A stretch of DNA of 64,000 nt from Sulfurovum sp. (GTDB taxonomy: Bacteria > Campylobacterota > Campylobacteria > Campylobacterales > Sulfurovaceae). Positions 17,272-26,061 of this stretch are shown one piece after another. Position numbers and translations under genes: made by a program. The DNA is taken from assembly GCA_027068485.1 (NCBI GenBank), contig JAMOSB010000022.1, forward strand, positions 1-64,000, written 5' to 3'. Positions within the stretch are counted from its first letter, which is position 1. Every line of letters begins with the position of its first letter. The notes under the pieces were generated by a model, which worked only from the letters and a program-made list of their open reading frames with translations, was not told the DNA's origin and did not search any database.

Positions 17272-18702
17272 CTAGATAGGGGGTAGCTCGATATGCCCCT
17301 CTTGCATCGGGATATCCCCCTCCTCATAGACCACCTCAAACGCAGGGGTCACAGAGGCATCAACAAAACGGGTAAACTTCTTCTGAAAGACCAGATTAAC
17401 CGTCCCTGTTGGACCATTTCTCTGCTTACCAATGATGATCTCGGCATCCTCTTCAGACTTCTTGTTGAAAGTAGAGGTGTACTCTTTGCCCTCTGCTTTG
17501 GCTTTCATCTCTTTCTCTTTCTCCATCGCTTCACGGTAGACATCATCACGATAGACAAAGAGGATGATATCTGCATCCTGCTCAATCGCCCCCGACTCAC
17601 GCAGGTCTGAGAGCATCGGGCGTTTATTATCCCGACTCTCCACACCACGGTTGAGCTGAGAGAGTGCAATGATAGGGATCTGTAGCTCCCTTGCGAGCTG
17701 TTTGAGTCCTCGTGATATCTCAGAGACCTCCTGCTGTCGCCCCTCTTTACCCTCACCACTCATCAGCTGTAGGTAGTCGATAATCGCCACAGAGATCTCA
17801 GGGTGTTGAGCTTTGAGCTTACGGAGCTTGGAGCGGACATGGTGAATTGTCGCATACCCACCATCATCGACAAAGAGCTTCTTTTGTGATAGCTCAGAGG
17901 TGGCAGCTGAGAGCTGACTCCACTGCTCATCTCTTAGATCTCCTACCCTCAGAGCTTGCAGAGGGATAGAGGTCTTAGCGGAGAGGAGTCGAAGCATCAA
18001 CTGCTCTGCAGGCATCTCCAGAGAAAAAAACGCCACCCCCTCATTGCGTTCGACCGCTTTGAGTGCCATATTGAGGACAAGGGCAGTTTTCCCCATTGCG
18101 GGTCGTGCTGCGATGATGACCAAGTCCCCTTTACCAAATCCTGAGGTACGATCGTTAAGATTTTTAAACCCTGTATCTGTTCCGATGAGCTTGGAGTTAC
18201 CTAAGGCTTTGAGGCGTTCAATCTCATCCATCATCGCCAAGGTGATCTCTTTGGAGTCCCTAAAGTCCTCGTTGGTATTGTTTTGGGTAATCTCATAGAG
18301 CTTCTTCTCGACGAGGTTCATCACCTCCTCTGCGGGAAGGTCATCCTCAATCGTCACTTTCTTGATCTCTGTAGCCAGTGTCGCTAAGGCTCGTTTGGTA
18401 GATTTGGCTTTAATCTCTGTAAGATACGCTGCGGTATTGGAGATGGGATTGGCAGAGAGGAGATCAAGCATTGCCACCTCATCAAACTTCTCCATACTCA
18501 CCAATTTGCTACGCAAAAACTCTTCATCTAAGGGCTTCTCTTCACGACTCAACGCCTCCATCGCCAAAAAGACATGGGTATGAAAGGGGAGATAGAAGTC
18601 ATGAGGCATCAGCTTGGAGGCGATCTCCTCATAGATCTCAGGATCAAAGATAATCGCAGAGAGTACCGCTCGCTCAATATTGAGATTGTACATATGCTCC
18701 AC
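17272..18702 (-). CDS. dnaB: Replicative DNA helicase
   Basis: DnaB unwinds DNA at the replication fork. The 476-residue protein has an N-terminal DnaB domain and a RecA-like domain with Walker A AARPAMGKTAL near residue 202, Walker B VAIIDYLQLM and the LSQLNRGVESR and RESGAIEQDAD motifs. I keep the GTG at 18702 because AAGGAG lies 5 bases upstream and the codon overlaps the ispG stop (TAGTG). An ATG three codons later has poorer spacing. No intein is present. Confidence 0.96.
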   Translation of the reverse strand: MEHMYNLNIERAVLSAIIFDPEIYEEIASKLMPHDFYLPFHTHVFLAMEALSREEKPLDEEFLRSKLVSMEKFDEVAMLDLLSANPISNTAAYLTEIKAKSTKRALATLATEIKKVTIEDDLPAEEVMNLVEKKLYEITQNNTNEDFRDSKEITLAMMDEIERLKALGNSKLIGTDTGFKNLNDRTSGFGKGDLVIIAARPAMGKTALVLNMALKAVERNEGVAFFSLEMPAEQLMLRLLSAKTSIPLQALRVGDLRDEQWSQLSAATSELSQKKLFVDDGGYATIHHVRSKLRKLKAQHPEISVAIIDYLQLMSGEGKEGRQQEVSEISRGLKQLARELQIPIIALSQLNRGVESRDNKRPMLSDLRESGAIEQDADIILFVYRDDVYREAMEKEKEMKAKAEGKEYTSTFNKKSEEDAEIIIGKQRNGPTGTVNLVFQKKFTRFVDASVTPAFEVVYEEGDIPMQEGHIELPPI

Positions 18703-19760
18703 TACTGCTCCTTGGCAAAGGCTTCAACCTCTGCTACAAATCGATCCACCAACTCCGCTTCAGGGAGCTTAGCAACCACCTCTCCCTTAACCATCACTAA
18801 GCCTGAGCCTTTACCATAAGCGATCGCCACATCAGCATGCTTCGCTTCCCCAATGGCATTGACCACACATCCCATTACACTCACATCCATCGGTCTCTTG
18901 ATGTGTGCAGTGCGTCGCTCTACTTCAGCTACAGCACTCACCAAATCTGCCTCTATCCGCCCACAGGTAGGACAGGAGATGATATTAAGTCCCTCCGCTA
19001 CGCGTCCACTATCTTTGAGGATCGCTTTAGCCACAGTGATCTCCTCCTCTAACTCACCTGTAATAGAGACACGCATGGTATCACCTATCCCATCTAGTAG
19101 CAGTGTCCCCAAGCCTATTGCCGATTTAATCGTCGCATGGAAAATCGTCCCCGCCTCGGTCACACCAAGGTGGAAGGGGTAGTGGTTTTTGGGGCGAAGC
19201 ATACGGTAGGCATCGACTGTTCTCTCTACATCAGAGGCTTTGAGTGAGACTTTAATATCCGTAAAACCCAAATCCTCCAAAAACTTGATATTGTACTCCG
19301 CACTCGCAACCATCCCCTCAGCTGTTGCCCCGTAGCGTTGATCAAACTCCTTCTCAAGGCTCCCTGCATTGACTCCAATGCGTATGGGTAAGGCACGCTC
19401 TTGACACGCTTTGACAATCTCTTTGATACGGTGTTGCTCCCCGATATTACCAGGGTTGAAGCGGATACAATCGACCCACTTAGCCGCTTCGAGTGCAAGA
19501 CGATAGTTGAAGTGGATATCTGCAATCAGAGGCAGAGAGATCTGTGCTTTGATCTCTTTAAGTGCAAGTGCCGCTTGCATACTAGGGACTGCCACACGCA
19601 CCATATCGGCTCCTGCTAAGTGCAGACGGTTGATCTGCTCTACCGTTGCTTTGACATCAGAGGTCTCACTATAAGTCATCGACTGGACAGAGATAGGGGC
19701 ATCTCCGCCTACTGCTACATCACCAACATAAATCTTTTTGGTCTCTACGCGTTTTTTCAC
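18702..19760 (-). CDS. ispG: 4-hydroxy-3-methylbut-2-enyl diphosphate synthase
   Basis: IspG carries out the sixth reaction after DXP formation begins in the MEP isoprenoid pathway, converting MEcPP to HMBPP with a [4Fe-4S] cluster. The protein has 352 residues with VQSMT near the N-terminus and the cluster cysteines in ISCPTCGR and [10 protein letters not shown] in the C-terminal domain. It starts with GTG and is translationally linked to dnaB downstream. Confidence 0.95.
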   Translation of the reverse strand: MKKRVETKKIYVGDVAVGGDAPISVQSMTYSETSDVKATVEQINRLHLAGADMVRVAVPSMQAALALKEIKAQISLPLIADIHFNYRLALEAAKWVDCIRFNPGNIGEQHRIKEIVKACQERALPIRIGVNAGSLEKEFDQRYGATAEGMVASAEYNIKFLEDLGFTDIKVSLKASDVERTVDAYRMLRPKNHYPFHLGVTEAGTIFHATIKSAIGLGTLLLDGIGDTMRVSITGELEEEITVAKAILKDSGRVAEGLNIISCPTCGRIEADLVSAVAEVERRTAHIKRPMDVSVMGCVVNAIGEAKHADVAIAYGKGSGLVMVKGEVVAKLPEAELVDRFVAEVEAFAKEQ

Positions 19761-19833
19761 TATCTTTTACCTTCACACTTGCTAGATTATTACCCTCTTA
19801 AAGAGGGGTATTTTATCCAAAATAGATTAACAC

Positions 19834-21681
19834 CTATGCAAACTCAACAGGATCCATATCGATCTCAATCTCACGACACGCTACACTATGCAGTGCTTTG
19901 AGTAGTGGAATACGCTCTACTGAGCGAAGCAAAATCGTAAAACGGTACTTATTGGCGATCCTCTCGATAGGGGCTTTACCATGTCCTATAATCTCAATCT
20001 GATCAAATGCTTTGAGTTTAGCAACGGTATCGAGTGTCTGTTTACTCGCTTTGGTCTCCTCTTTGTGTGCAATCAAAATACGTGCTAAAGAGGAGAAGGG
20101 GGGATAGGATCCTATCTCTAAAAAGCTTAGCTCATCGTGGATAAACTGCTCATAATCCTCTAAGTAGTGCTGAAAAAACTCCCTATTTGCTGTCTGGATC
20201 ATCACTGTTGCCTCTTTAGCTCTACCACTTCGCCCTGCAATCTGTAGCAGTAGACTCATCGCACGCTCTCGTGCACGATAGTCCGCCAACCCCAAGATAT
20301 AGTCCAATCCCATAATAATCGATAGGGTGATATTGGCATAGTCATGCCCCTTGCTGAGCATCTGTGTACCCAGTAGCATATCACTCTGCCCCACCTCAAA
20401 CCGTTTGAGGGCTTTGATGAGTTTGCTCACGGTGGTAATCGCATCTTTATCAAACTGCTCAATCCTAATCCCCTCAATCGCACTACTAATCACCTCAATC
20501 GCCTCTTGGGTTCCCATCCGTTCACTACTCAAAGGCATATGTCCACAGGCACTACAGCTCTCGCGTATCGCTTCAGTATAGTTACAATAGTGGCACTTAA
20601 GGTGCTTATGGTTGCGGTGGAGTGCCATCCCTACAGAGCAGTAGGGACAGAGGTGCGTCTTGCCACACCGTTGGCAGTAGAGGTATTTGAAGTTGCCCCG
20701 TGTAGGCAAAAAGAGCAAGGATTGCTCTTGGGTCTGATAGGTCGTTGCGATCTGCCGTAACAACACACTATCGATCCGATCACCACTACAAAACTGATAC
20801 TGCTTAGAAGCTTGGATAAAAGGGGTATCAAGCTTCACCACTCTATACTTGTGGTAGGAGGTGATACTCGGTGTCGCTGATGCCAAGAGTACCTGTGCGT
20901 CATACTTCTCCCCCATCAAAATAGCGATATCACGGGCATGATAGCGTGGTCGCGTCATCGCTTTGTAGCTATCATCATGCTCCTCATCAACGACAATAAG
21001 CCCCAGATCCTCTAGTGGTACAAAGAGTGCCGAACGAGCCCCCGCAATAATACGAATCTCCCCTACTCGTATCCCCTCCAAGATGGAGGCTTTCTTTTTT
21101 TTGGTAAGCTTGGAGTGCCAGAGGGCTACCGTGCTACCAAAGTAGCCCTTCAGACGCTTCTCCATCTGTGGGGTCAAGGAGATCTCAGGCATCAAAAAGA
21201 TCGTACCTTTCCCCTCTTGGAGCTTCTTTGCCATCAAGCAGATAAAGATCTCCGTCTTCCCCGACCCTGTTACCCCAAAGAGGAGTGCTTTAGGTCTATC
21301 AAGTAGTGCGGTATAGGCGATTTGTTGTGCAGGAGAGAGTGTTGGTAGTGTGATAGAATCTAGTAGCACTAGAGAGACTCGCTCCTCTCTAGGAAGCCTA
21401 AAGGGGACAAAGAGAGCAAGAGCCTCAGAGAGTGAAGAGAAGTAGTACCCCGCAATAAATCGAGCAATCTCCATCTGCTTAGGGGTATAGTAGTCATCCA
21501 ATACAGAGATAACCTCACTCACATCAAATGCAGGCTTAGCAACCTCGTCCATGACCACCGCCTCTTTTAGAGTACGCTTCAGTGGTACTAGCACCACAGC
21601 ACCTACGGCGATCGAGTGGGTAGCACAATAGGTCAAAAGTGGCGCACTAGAAGAGCGTAATGCTACCGTAAGATAGTGCAA
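19834..21681 (-). CDS. priA: Primosomal replication-restart helicase
   Basis: PriA reloads the replisome at collapsed forks. The 615-residue protein has a shortened N-terminal DNA-binding region, Walker [10 protein letters not shown] near residue 139, the DEEHD box and eight cysteines binding two zinc ions around residues 333-375 (CQRCGKTHLCPYC, then CHYC, then CSACG). The length matches Helicobacter PriA rather than the 732 residues of E. coli. Its start directly abuts the stop of the pilin-like gene upstream. Confidence 0.93.
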   Translation of the reverse strand: MHYLTVALRSSSAPLLTYCATHSIAVGAVVLVPLKRTLKEAVVMDEVAKPAFDVSEVISVLDDYYTPKQMEIARFIAGYYFSSLSEALALFVPFRLPREERVSLVLLDSITLPTLSPAQQIAYTALLDRPKALLFGVTGSGKTEIFICLMAKKLQEGKGTIFLMPEISLTPQMEKRLKGYFGSTVALWHSKLTKKKKASILEGIRVGEIRIIAGARSALFVPLEDLGLIVVDEEHDDSYKAMTRPRYHARDIAILMGEKYDAQVLLASATPSITSYHKYRVVKLDTPFIQASKQYQFCSGDRIDSVLLRQIATTYQTQEQSLLFLPTRGNFKYLYCQRCGKTHLCPYCSVGMALHRNHKHLKCHYCNYTEAIRESCSACGHMPLSSERMGTQEAIEVISSAIEGIRIEQFDKDAITTVSKLIKALKRFEVGQSDMLLGTQMLSKGHDYANITLSIIMGLDYILGLADYRARERAMSLLLQIAGRSGRAKEATVMIQTANREFFQHYLEDYEQFIHDELSFLEIGSYPPFSSLARILIAHKEETKASKQTLDTVAKLKAFDQIEIIGHGKAPIERIANKYRFTILLRSVERIPLLKALHSVACREIEIDMDPVEFA

Positions 21682-22149
21682 TTAGAGTGTTAACTTTTTA
21701 CAATTTTCAGAACTAGCATCTTTACAGATGAAGCGATTTTTGGTGAGGTTAAAATCAACTGCATCACCACTTACAGGCATTCTAAAGGTATAGGTGATAT
21801 TGTCTGTCGTGATCCAACACCCCTGTGCCGTACTATCTTTACATGAGGTCAGAGGGTACTCCAGTACCGCATTCCCTGTCCCATCCATATCATCAAAGAT
21901 AGGCTTCGCCTCTCCTGTATCACTAGCCAACTTCTCAATCGCATCAAAGTTCCCTCTCAAGATACGCTTCTGTCGCTCGGTAGCTACTGCACTACGCACC
22001 GCAGCTACCGTAGACTTCGCCTTGGTCACCACCGCATCTGAACTTGTCGCTGCAAATTTTGGTATCGCAATTGCAGAGATAATCCCAATAATCACAATCA
22101 CAAAAATAAGCTCTAACATACTAAATGCATTTCGTCTTTTCTGAAACAT
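21682..22149 (-). CDS. Type II/IV pilin-like (pseudopilin) protein
   Basis: The 155-residue protein has a type III (prepilin) signal: a short basic leader MFQKRRNA, cleavage before FSMLE, with the conserved glutamate at +5, and a long hydrophobic helix. An alanine rather than the common glycine stands at -1. The rest of the protein contains two cysteine pairs and a pilin-like head. It is probably a minor pseudopilin of the transformation or secretion machinery, together with the next two genes. It is placed immediately before priA. Confidence 0.82.
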   Translation of the reverse strand: MFQKRRNAFSMLELIFVIVIIGIISAIAIPKFAATSSDAVVTKAKSTVAAVRSAVATERQKRILRGNFDAIEKLASDTGEAKPIFDDMDGTGNAVLEYPLTSCKDSTAQGCWITTDNITYTFRMPVSGDAVDFNLTKNRFICKDASSENCKKLTL

Positions 22150-22231
22150 CTTAACCCCCTTACTTTCAATATCTTTCTTTTTTATACTATACTACCCAAA
22201 CTTAAAACCCAAATAGATAAGGATAATTTCT

Positions 22232-22717
22232 CTAATAGTGGAATGTCTTTGTCCCATTTGGACCATATCCATGCCGATGGCGAAGTTTCTTAGCCGCAAA
22301 AATGGCTACATGAGAACTACTAGGATCCTCATCTTTAATCACAATCAAATAGGAAGTCCCGTTTGCATCTCCACTAATTGTTGCAATCACCTCACCCCCA
22401 CAGCGGTAAGAGATACTTGACCCATCCAATATCTTATCTGGATCTTCAATAATGCCATCTTCACTATCTGAAATTCCTGTCTTGACATTAGTAATATCAC
22501 CAATCTCAGTTACTTTAAATGCCCAGTATCCATCATTGATATAACTATTGCTAATCTCATGGAGTAACTGTCCCACATCATATGCACATCGTGATGCATC
22601 CGCATCATCCCTCTTGGCTGCAAGGCGTGGAAGTGCTACAGCCATTAAGATACCCATAATAACAATAACAAAGATAATCTCCACCATGGTAAATGCTGCT
22701 CTACTGTTATGATTCAT
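22232..22717 (-). CDS. Type II/IV pilin-like (pseudopilin) protein
   Basis: The product of 161 residues has leader MNHNSRAA, cleavage before FTMVE and a hydrophobic N-terminal helix (IIFVIVIMGILMAV). Two cysteines lie in the head domain near residues 38 and 102. It resembles the protein at 22889-23371 in the segment after the helix (DAxxxRCAYDVGQLLHEIS), so the two probably arose by duplication. Confidence 0.82.
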   Translation of the reverse strand: MNHNSRAAFTMVEIIFVIVIMGILMAVALPRLAAKRDDADASRCAYDVGQLLHEISNSYINDGYWAFKVTEIGDITNVKTGISDSEDGIIEDPDKILDGSSISYRCGGEVIATISGDANGTSYLIVIKDEDPSSSHVAIFAAKKLRHRHGYGPNGTKTFHY

Positions 22718-22795
22718 AAAACACCTCTGCTATATTGTAGCATAAAAAGGTCGAAGGAGAAAGGGAAAGATAGTAGGGAGTGTAAGAAAAATAGA

Positions 22796-22836
22796 TAAAA
22801 GAAAGAAGGTAACCATCTAAATAAGATAGCTACCTT
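22796..22836 (-). terminator. Rho-independent terminator after the upstream pilin gene
   Basis: On the minus strand a 13-bp stem (AAGGTAGCTATCT paired with AGATGGTTACCTT, two G-U pairs) is followed by a T-rich tail TCTTTCTTTT. It lies 53-93 bases after the stop of the pilin gene at 22889 and would end that transcript before the next pilin gene. Confidence 0.7.
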
Positions 22837-22888
22837 GGAGGAAATAGCCACCCATAAAAGGGAGGCTAATATAAACTATAGGAGAGTT

Positions 22889-23371
22889 CTAAAGTTTATA
22901 TTGTTTTTTCGTAGCACCATTAAGCATACCTGACTTAAGAGTCTCTGCTGCTTGAACCGCTGCTGGAGAACTAAGAGTAGAAGCATCAGCTACCTCTACA
23001 GTCAAGTTATAGTCTGTACCTGCTGCTGTACCATCAAAGTTGATAATTGCTTCACCATCACAGTAGTAGTCAACATCATCATTAACTTTTCCATCTTTAA
23101 ACCCATTTTTACCAGCTGCTGGAGCCGATGTATCTGCATAGATATTTGTCATATCTGATACATCAGTAGCGATAAAGTTAGTATATCCACGCTTAGTATA
23201 CTGCGAAGAGATTTCAGAAAGTGCTTGACCTGCTTCGTGTACACATACTTGTGCTTGTGCATCTGTTCTGTTTGCTGCCAATTTAGGGATAGCAACTGCT
23301 GCCAAAATACCGATAATTACGATAACAAAGATCAATTCGATCATTGTAAAACCACGTCTCATGTTAGTCAT
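22889..23371 (-). CDS. Type IV pilin-like major pseudopilin
   Basis: The 160-residue product has leader MTNMRRG and cleavage before FTMIE, the canonical glycine at -1 and glutamate at +5. A 20-residue helix FVIVIIGILAAVAIP follows, then a head with cysteines near residues 39 and 91. It has a good ribosome-binding site (AGGAG), its own upstream region and a strong terminator, and its codon use is AT-richer than the two paralogs downstream. I infer it is the major, highly expressed pilin subunit. Confidence 0.84.
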   Translation of the reverse strand: MTNMRRGFTMIELIFVIVIIGILAAVAIPKLAANRTDAQAQVCVHEAGQALSEISSQYTKRGYTNFIATDVSDMTNIYADTSAPAAGKNGFKDGKVNDDVDYYCDGEAIINFDGTAAGTDYNLTVEVADASTLSSPAAVQAAETLKSGMLNGATKKQYKL

Positions 23372-23471
23372 GATAAACTCCTAATAATAATTTTTAGTAT
23401 CAGTTCAATAACTGATCTATTCGAATTTTACCCTTTTAAACCTTCAATAGAAATTAAATAAGGTACTTTAC

Positions 23472-23693
23472 CTAAAGGCTATCGAGTGTCTCTATGAGTA
23501 ACTCTATCTCATCTGCATAAGAGGTAGACTGTTTAGCAAGACGCAGATAGGCTTTGAGAAGCTTATCTGGTTTATTGTCTTGATGGAGATTGATCCCCGC
23601 ATCTTGAAGATCTCTCTTGACAAATTCAGCAAACTCCTCTTCTAGCTTAATCTCATAACGATTACCTGAGATAGTAAGTGCTACATTTTTCAT
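23472..23693 (-). CDS. Small conserved protein, possibly ZapA-like
   Basis: The 73-residue product begins MKNVALTISGNRYEIKL, a beta-hairpin-like start followed by alpha-helix, similar in layout to ZapA N-termini. It then has the NKPDKLLKAYLRLAK segment and an acidic end. It is paired with a coiled-coil protein 5 bases upstream. ZapA promotes FtsZ bundling, but the similarity here is only in layout, so the function is a suggestion. Confidence 0.6.
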   Translation of the reverse strand: MKNVALTISGNRYEIKLEEEFAEFVKRDLQDAGINLHQDNKPDKLLKAYLRLAKQSTSYADEIELLIETLDSL

Positions 23694-23698
23694 AGGGA

Positions 23699-23944
23699 CT
23701 ACGCTTCCTTGTCTGAAGTCTCATCTGATGTAAGCAGTGCTTCGACTTGTGCGATAATCTTCTCTATCTCTTCATCTCTCTCACGACGCTCCTCTCTGAG
23801 TGACTCTACTTGAAACTCTGACTCATCAAGTGCTGTAGCGGTATTGGCAAGCTCCTCTTTAAGGGTTGCATTTTCAGCTTTAAGTGCTTCATGATCGACT
23901 CTCCACTGCTCTATCTTCTCTTGTAGTTTTTGTAAAGCTGACAT
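23699..23944 (-). CDS. Small coiled-coil protein, ZapB-like in form
   Basis: From the ATG at 23944 (AGGAG 8 bases upstream) the product has 81 residues. Most of it is a heptad-repeat coiled coil rich in glutamate, leucine and arginine, with an acidic tail. No catalytic motif is visible. The pairing with a ZapA-like neighbour suggests a division-ring accessory pair. A GTG three codons upstream is too close to the ribosome-binding site. Confidence 0.6.
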   Translation of the reverse strand: MSALQKLQEKIEQWRVDHEALKAENATLKEELANTATALDESEFQVESLREERRERDEEIEKIIAQVEALLTSDETSDKEA

Positions 23945-23973
23945 CTCTAACACTCCTGTCTGGTTTTATTTTT

Positions 23974-23987
23974 GCTATAATAATAGC
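23974..23987. promoter_or_regulatory. Shared divergent promoter core between the coiled-coil gene and uvrB
   Basis: GCTATAATAATAGC is a near-palindrome. It reads TATAAT toward uvrB (23976-23981) and TATTAT toward the small genes, so a single 14-base core may serve both directions. Confidence 0.45.
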
Positions 23988-24043
23988 GAAACTAATACTA
24001 ATACCCCATTAATCTCTGCCTTAATTTTCACCAAAGGAGTCCC

Positions 24044-26017
24044 GTGCCACGCTTTACTGTCAGCAGTCCCTACCAACCATCAGGTGATCAGCCCACCGCC
24101 ATCGAAGCCCTCAGTCACTCAATCAATGCAGGCAATCAGTACCAGACACTTCTGGGTGTCACAGGCTCAGGCAAAACCTATACCATGGCAAAGGTGATTG
24201 AGAAGACCCAAAAGCCCACACTTATCATGACCCACAATAAGACCCTTGCTGCCCAACTCTACTCCGAATTTAAAAGCTTTTTCCCCTCACACCATGTAGA
24301 GTACTTCATCTCCTACTATGACTACTATCAACCCGAAGCCTACCTTCCACGCCAAGACCTCTTTATCGAAAAAGACTCCTCAATCAATCAAGAGCTTGAA
24401 CGCCTCAGACTGAGTACCACCGCTTCACTCCTAAGCCATGAGGATGTCATCGTCATCGCCTCTGTCTCAGCCAACTATGGGCTAGGGTCTCCAGAGGACT
24501 ACCGCTCTATCGTACAGAAGATCTCCGTAGGGGAGGAGTATGACCAAAAAGCCCTACTCCTCAAACTCGTCGATATGGGCTACAAACGCAATGATGAGTT
24601 TTTTGATCGGGGAGACTTTCGGGTGACAGGGGAGGTGGTCGATATCTATCCTGCTTATGAGGAGGAGTTTGCCATTCGTGTGGAGTTTTTTGGGGATGAA
24701 GTCGATGCACTCTATCCCTTTAACGCTCTAACAGGGGAGAAGGAGCCTGCCAAAGCATCCGTCACCATCTACGCAGCCAATCAGTTTATCGTCTCCAAAG
24801 AGAAGCTTGCCCGTGCGGTTAAGCATATCGAAGAGGAGTTAGATGAGCGACTCGCCTACTACCAAAGAGAGGGGCGAGTGGTAGAGTATGCCCGCCTCAA
24901 ACAACGCACTGAGTTTGATCTTGAGATGATTGAGGCGACAGGAATGTGTAAAGGGATTGAGAACTACTCACGCCACCTCACCAACAAACAACCAGGAGAG
25001 ACCCCCTACTCAATGATGGACTACTTTGAGACGATGCATGATGACTACCTTGTCATTGTCGATGAGTCCCATGTCTCTCTCCCTCAATTTCGGGGGATGT
25101 ATGCAGGGGATAGAAGCCGTAAAGAGGTACTAGTCGATCATGGATTTAGACTCCCCTCCGCCCTCGATAACCGCCCTTTGAAATTTGATGAGTATATCCA
25201 CAAAGCGCCCCACTTCCTCTTTGTCTCTGCCACCCCTGCCCCGTTGGAGCTAGAGCTCTCCTCGGTGATTGCTGAGCAGGTGGTACGCCCCACAGGACTG
25301 CTTGATCCTCTCATCGAGGTGATTGATAGCACCTACCAAGTAGAGAACCTTCACGACCGCATGAAGCCTGTTATCGCCCGTGGGGAGCGTATCCTCATCA
25401 CCGTCCTCACCAAGAAAATGGCAGAGGAACTCACCACCTACTACAATGATCTAGGACTACGAGCCAAATATATGCACTCCGATCTCGATGCGATCGAACG
25501 CAACCAAGTGATCCGCTCCTTGCGTCTAGGGGAGTTTGATATCTTGATTGGGATCAATCTCCTACGAGAGGGTCTCGATCTACCTGAAGTGAGCCTTGTG
25601 GCGATACTCGATGCGGACAAAGAGGGCTTCCTACGCTCTGAGACCTCACTCATCCAGACTGCAGGACGAGCCGCACGCAACGCCAATGGAGCGGTACTGA
25701 TGTATGCCAAACGCATCACTAAGTCCATGCAGACCACCATCATCACCACCCTAGAGCGACGCCAAAAACAGATCGCCTACAACCAAAAACACCACATCAC
25801 CCCCAAGACCACCCTACGAGAACTCGATACCGATCTCAAAGTCGATGAGGGTGGGGAGTGCTATCGCACCCAAAGCAAGCTAGAGAAGATGCCCAAAGCC
25901 CAACGCCAAGCCCTCGTCAAAGAGCTCAAAGCCAAAATGCTTCTAGCCGCCAAAAATCTGGAGTTTGAGGAGGCTGCACGGCTACGAGATGAGATCGCCA
26001 AGGTGAAGAAGCTCTAA
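24044..26017 (+). CDS. uvrB: Excinuclease ABC subunit B
   Basis: UvrB is the damage-verifying helicase of nucleotide excision repair. The 657-residue protein has Walker [12 protein letters not shown] near residue 39 and the beta-hairpin region [12 protein letters not shown]. It also has [10 protein letters not shown], helicase motif [11 protein letters not shown] and a C-terminal UVR domain ending [13 protein letters not shown] that contacts UvrC. It begins with GTG preceded by AAAGGAG. Confidence 0.97.
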   Translation: MPRFTVSSPYQPSGDQPTAIEALSHSINAGNQYQTLLGVTGSGKTYTMAKVIEKTQKPTLIMTHNKTLAAQLYSEFKSFFPSHHVEYFISYYDYYQPEAYLPRQDLFIEKDSSINQELERLRLSTTASLLSHEDVIVIASVSANYGLGSPEDYRSIVQKISVGEEYDQKALLLKLVDMGYKRNDEFFDRGDFRVTGEVVDIYPAYEEEFAIRVEFFGDEVDALYPFNALTGEKEPAKASVTIYAANQFIVSKEKLARAVKHIEEELDERLAYYQREGRVVEYARLKQRTEFDLEMIEATGMCKGIENYSRHLTNKQPGETPYSMMDYFETMHDDYLVIVDESHVSLPQFRGMYAGDRSRKEVLVDHGFRLPSALDNRPLKFDEYIHKAPHFLFVSATPAPLELELSSVIAEQVVRPTGLLDPLIEVIDSTYQVENLHDRMKPVIARGERILITVLTKKMAEELTTYYNDLGLRAKYMHSDLDAIERNQVIRSLRLGEFDILIGINLLREGLDLPEVSLVAILDADKEGFLRSETSLIQTAGRAARNANGAVLMYAKRITKSMQTTIITTLERRQKQIAYNQKHHITPKTTLRELDTDLKVDEGGECYRTQSKLEKMPKAQRQALVKELKAKMLLAAKNLEFEEAARLRDEIAKVKKL

Positions 26018-26028
26018 TTTTAGTTGGC

Positions 26029-26034
26029 TATAAT
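26029..26034 (+). promoter_or_regulatory. -10 promoter box of ppk
   Basis: TATAAT lies 28 bases before the ppk ATG, within the 44-base gap after uvrB. Confidence 0.45.
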
Positions 26035-26061
26035 AGAGCAAAAACTACTAAGAGGATACTT

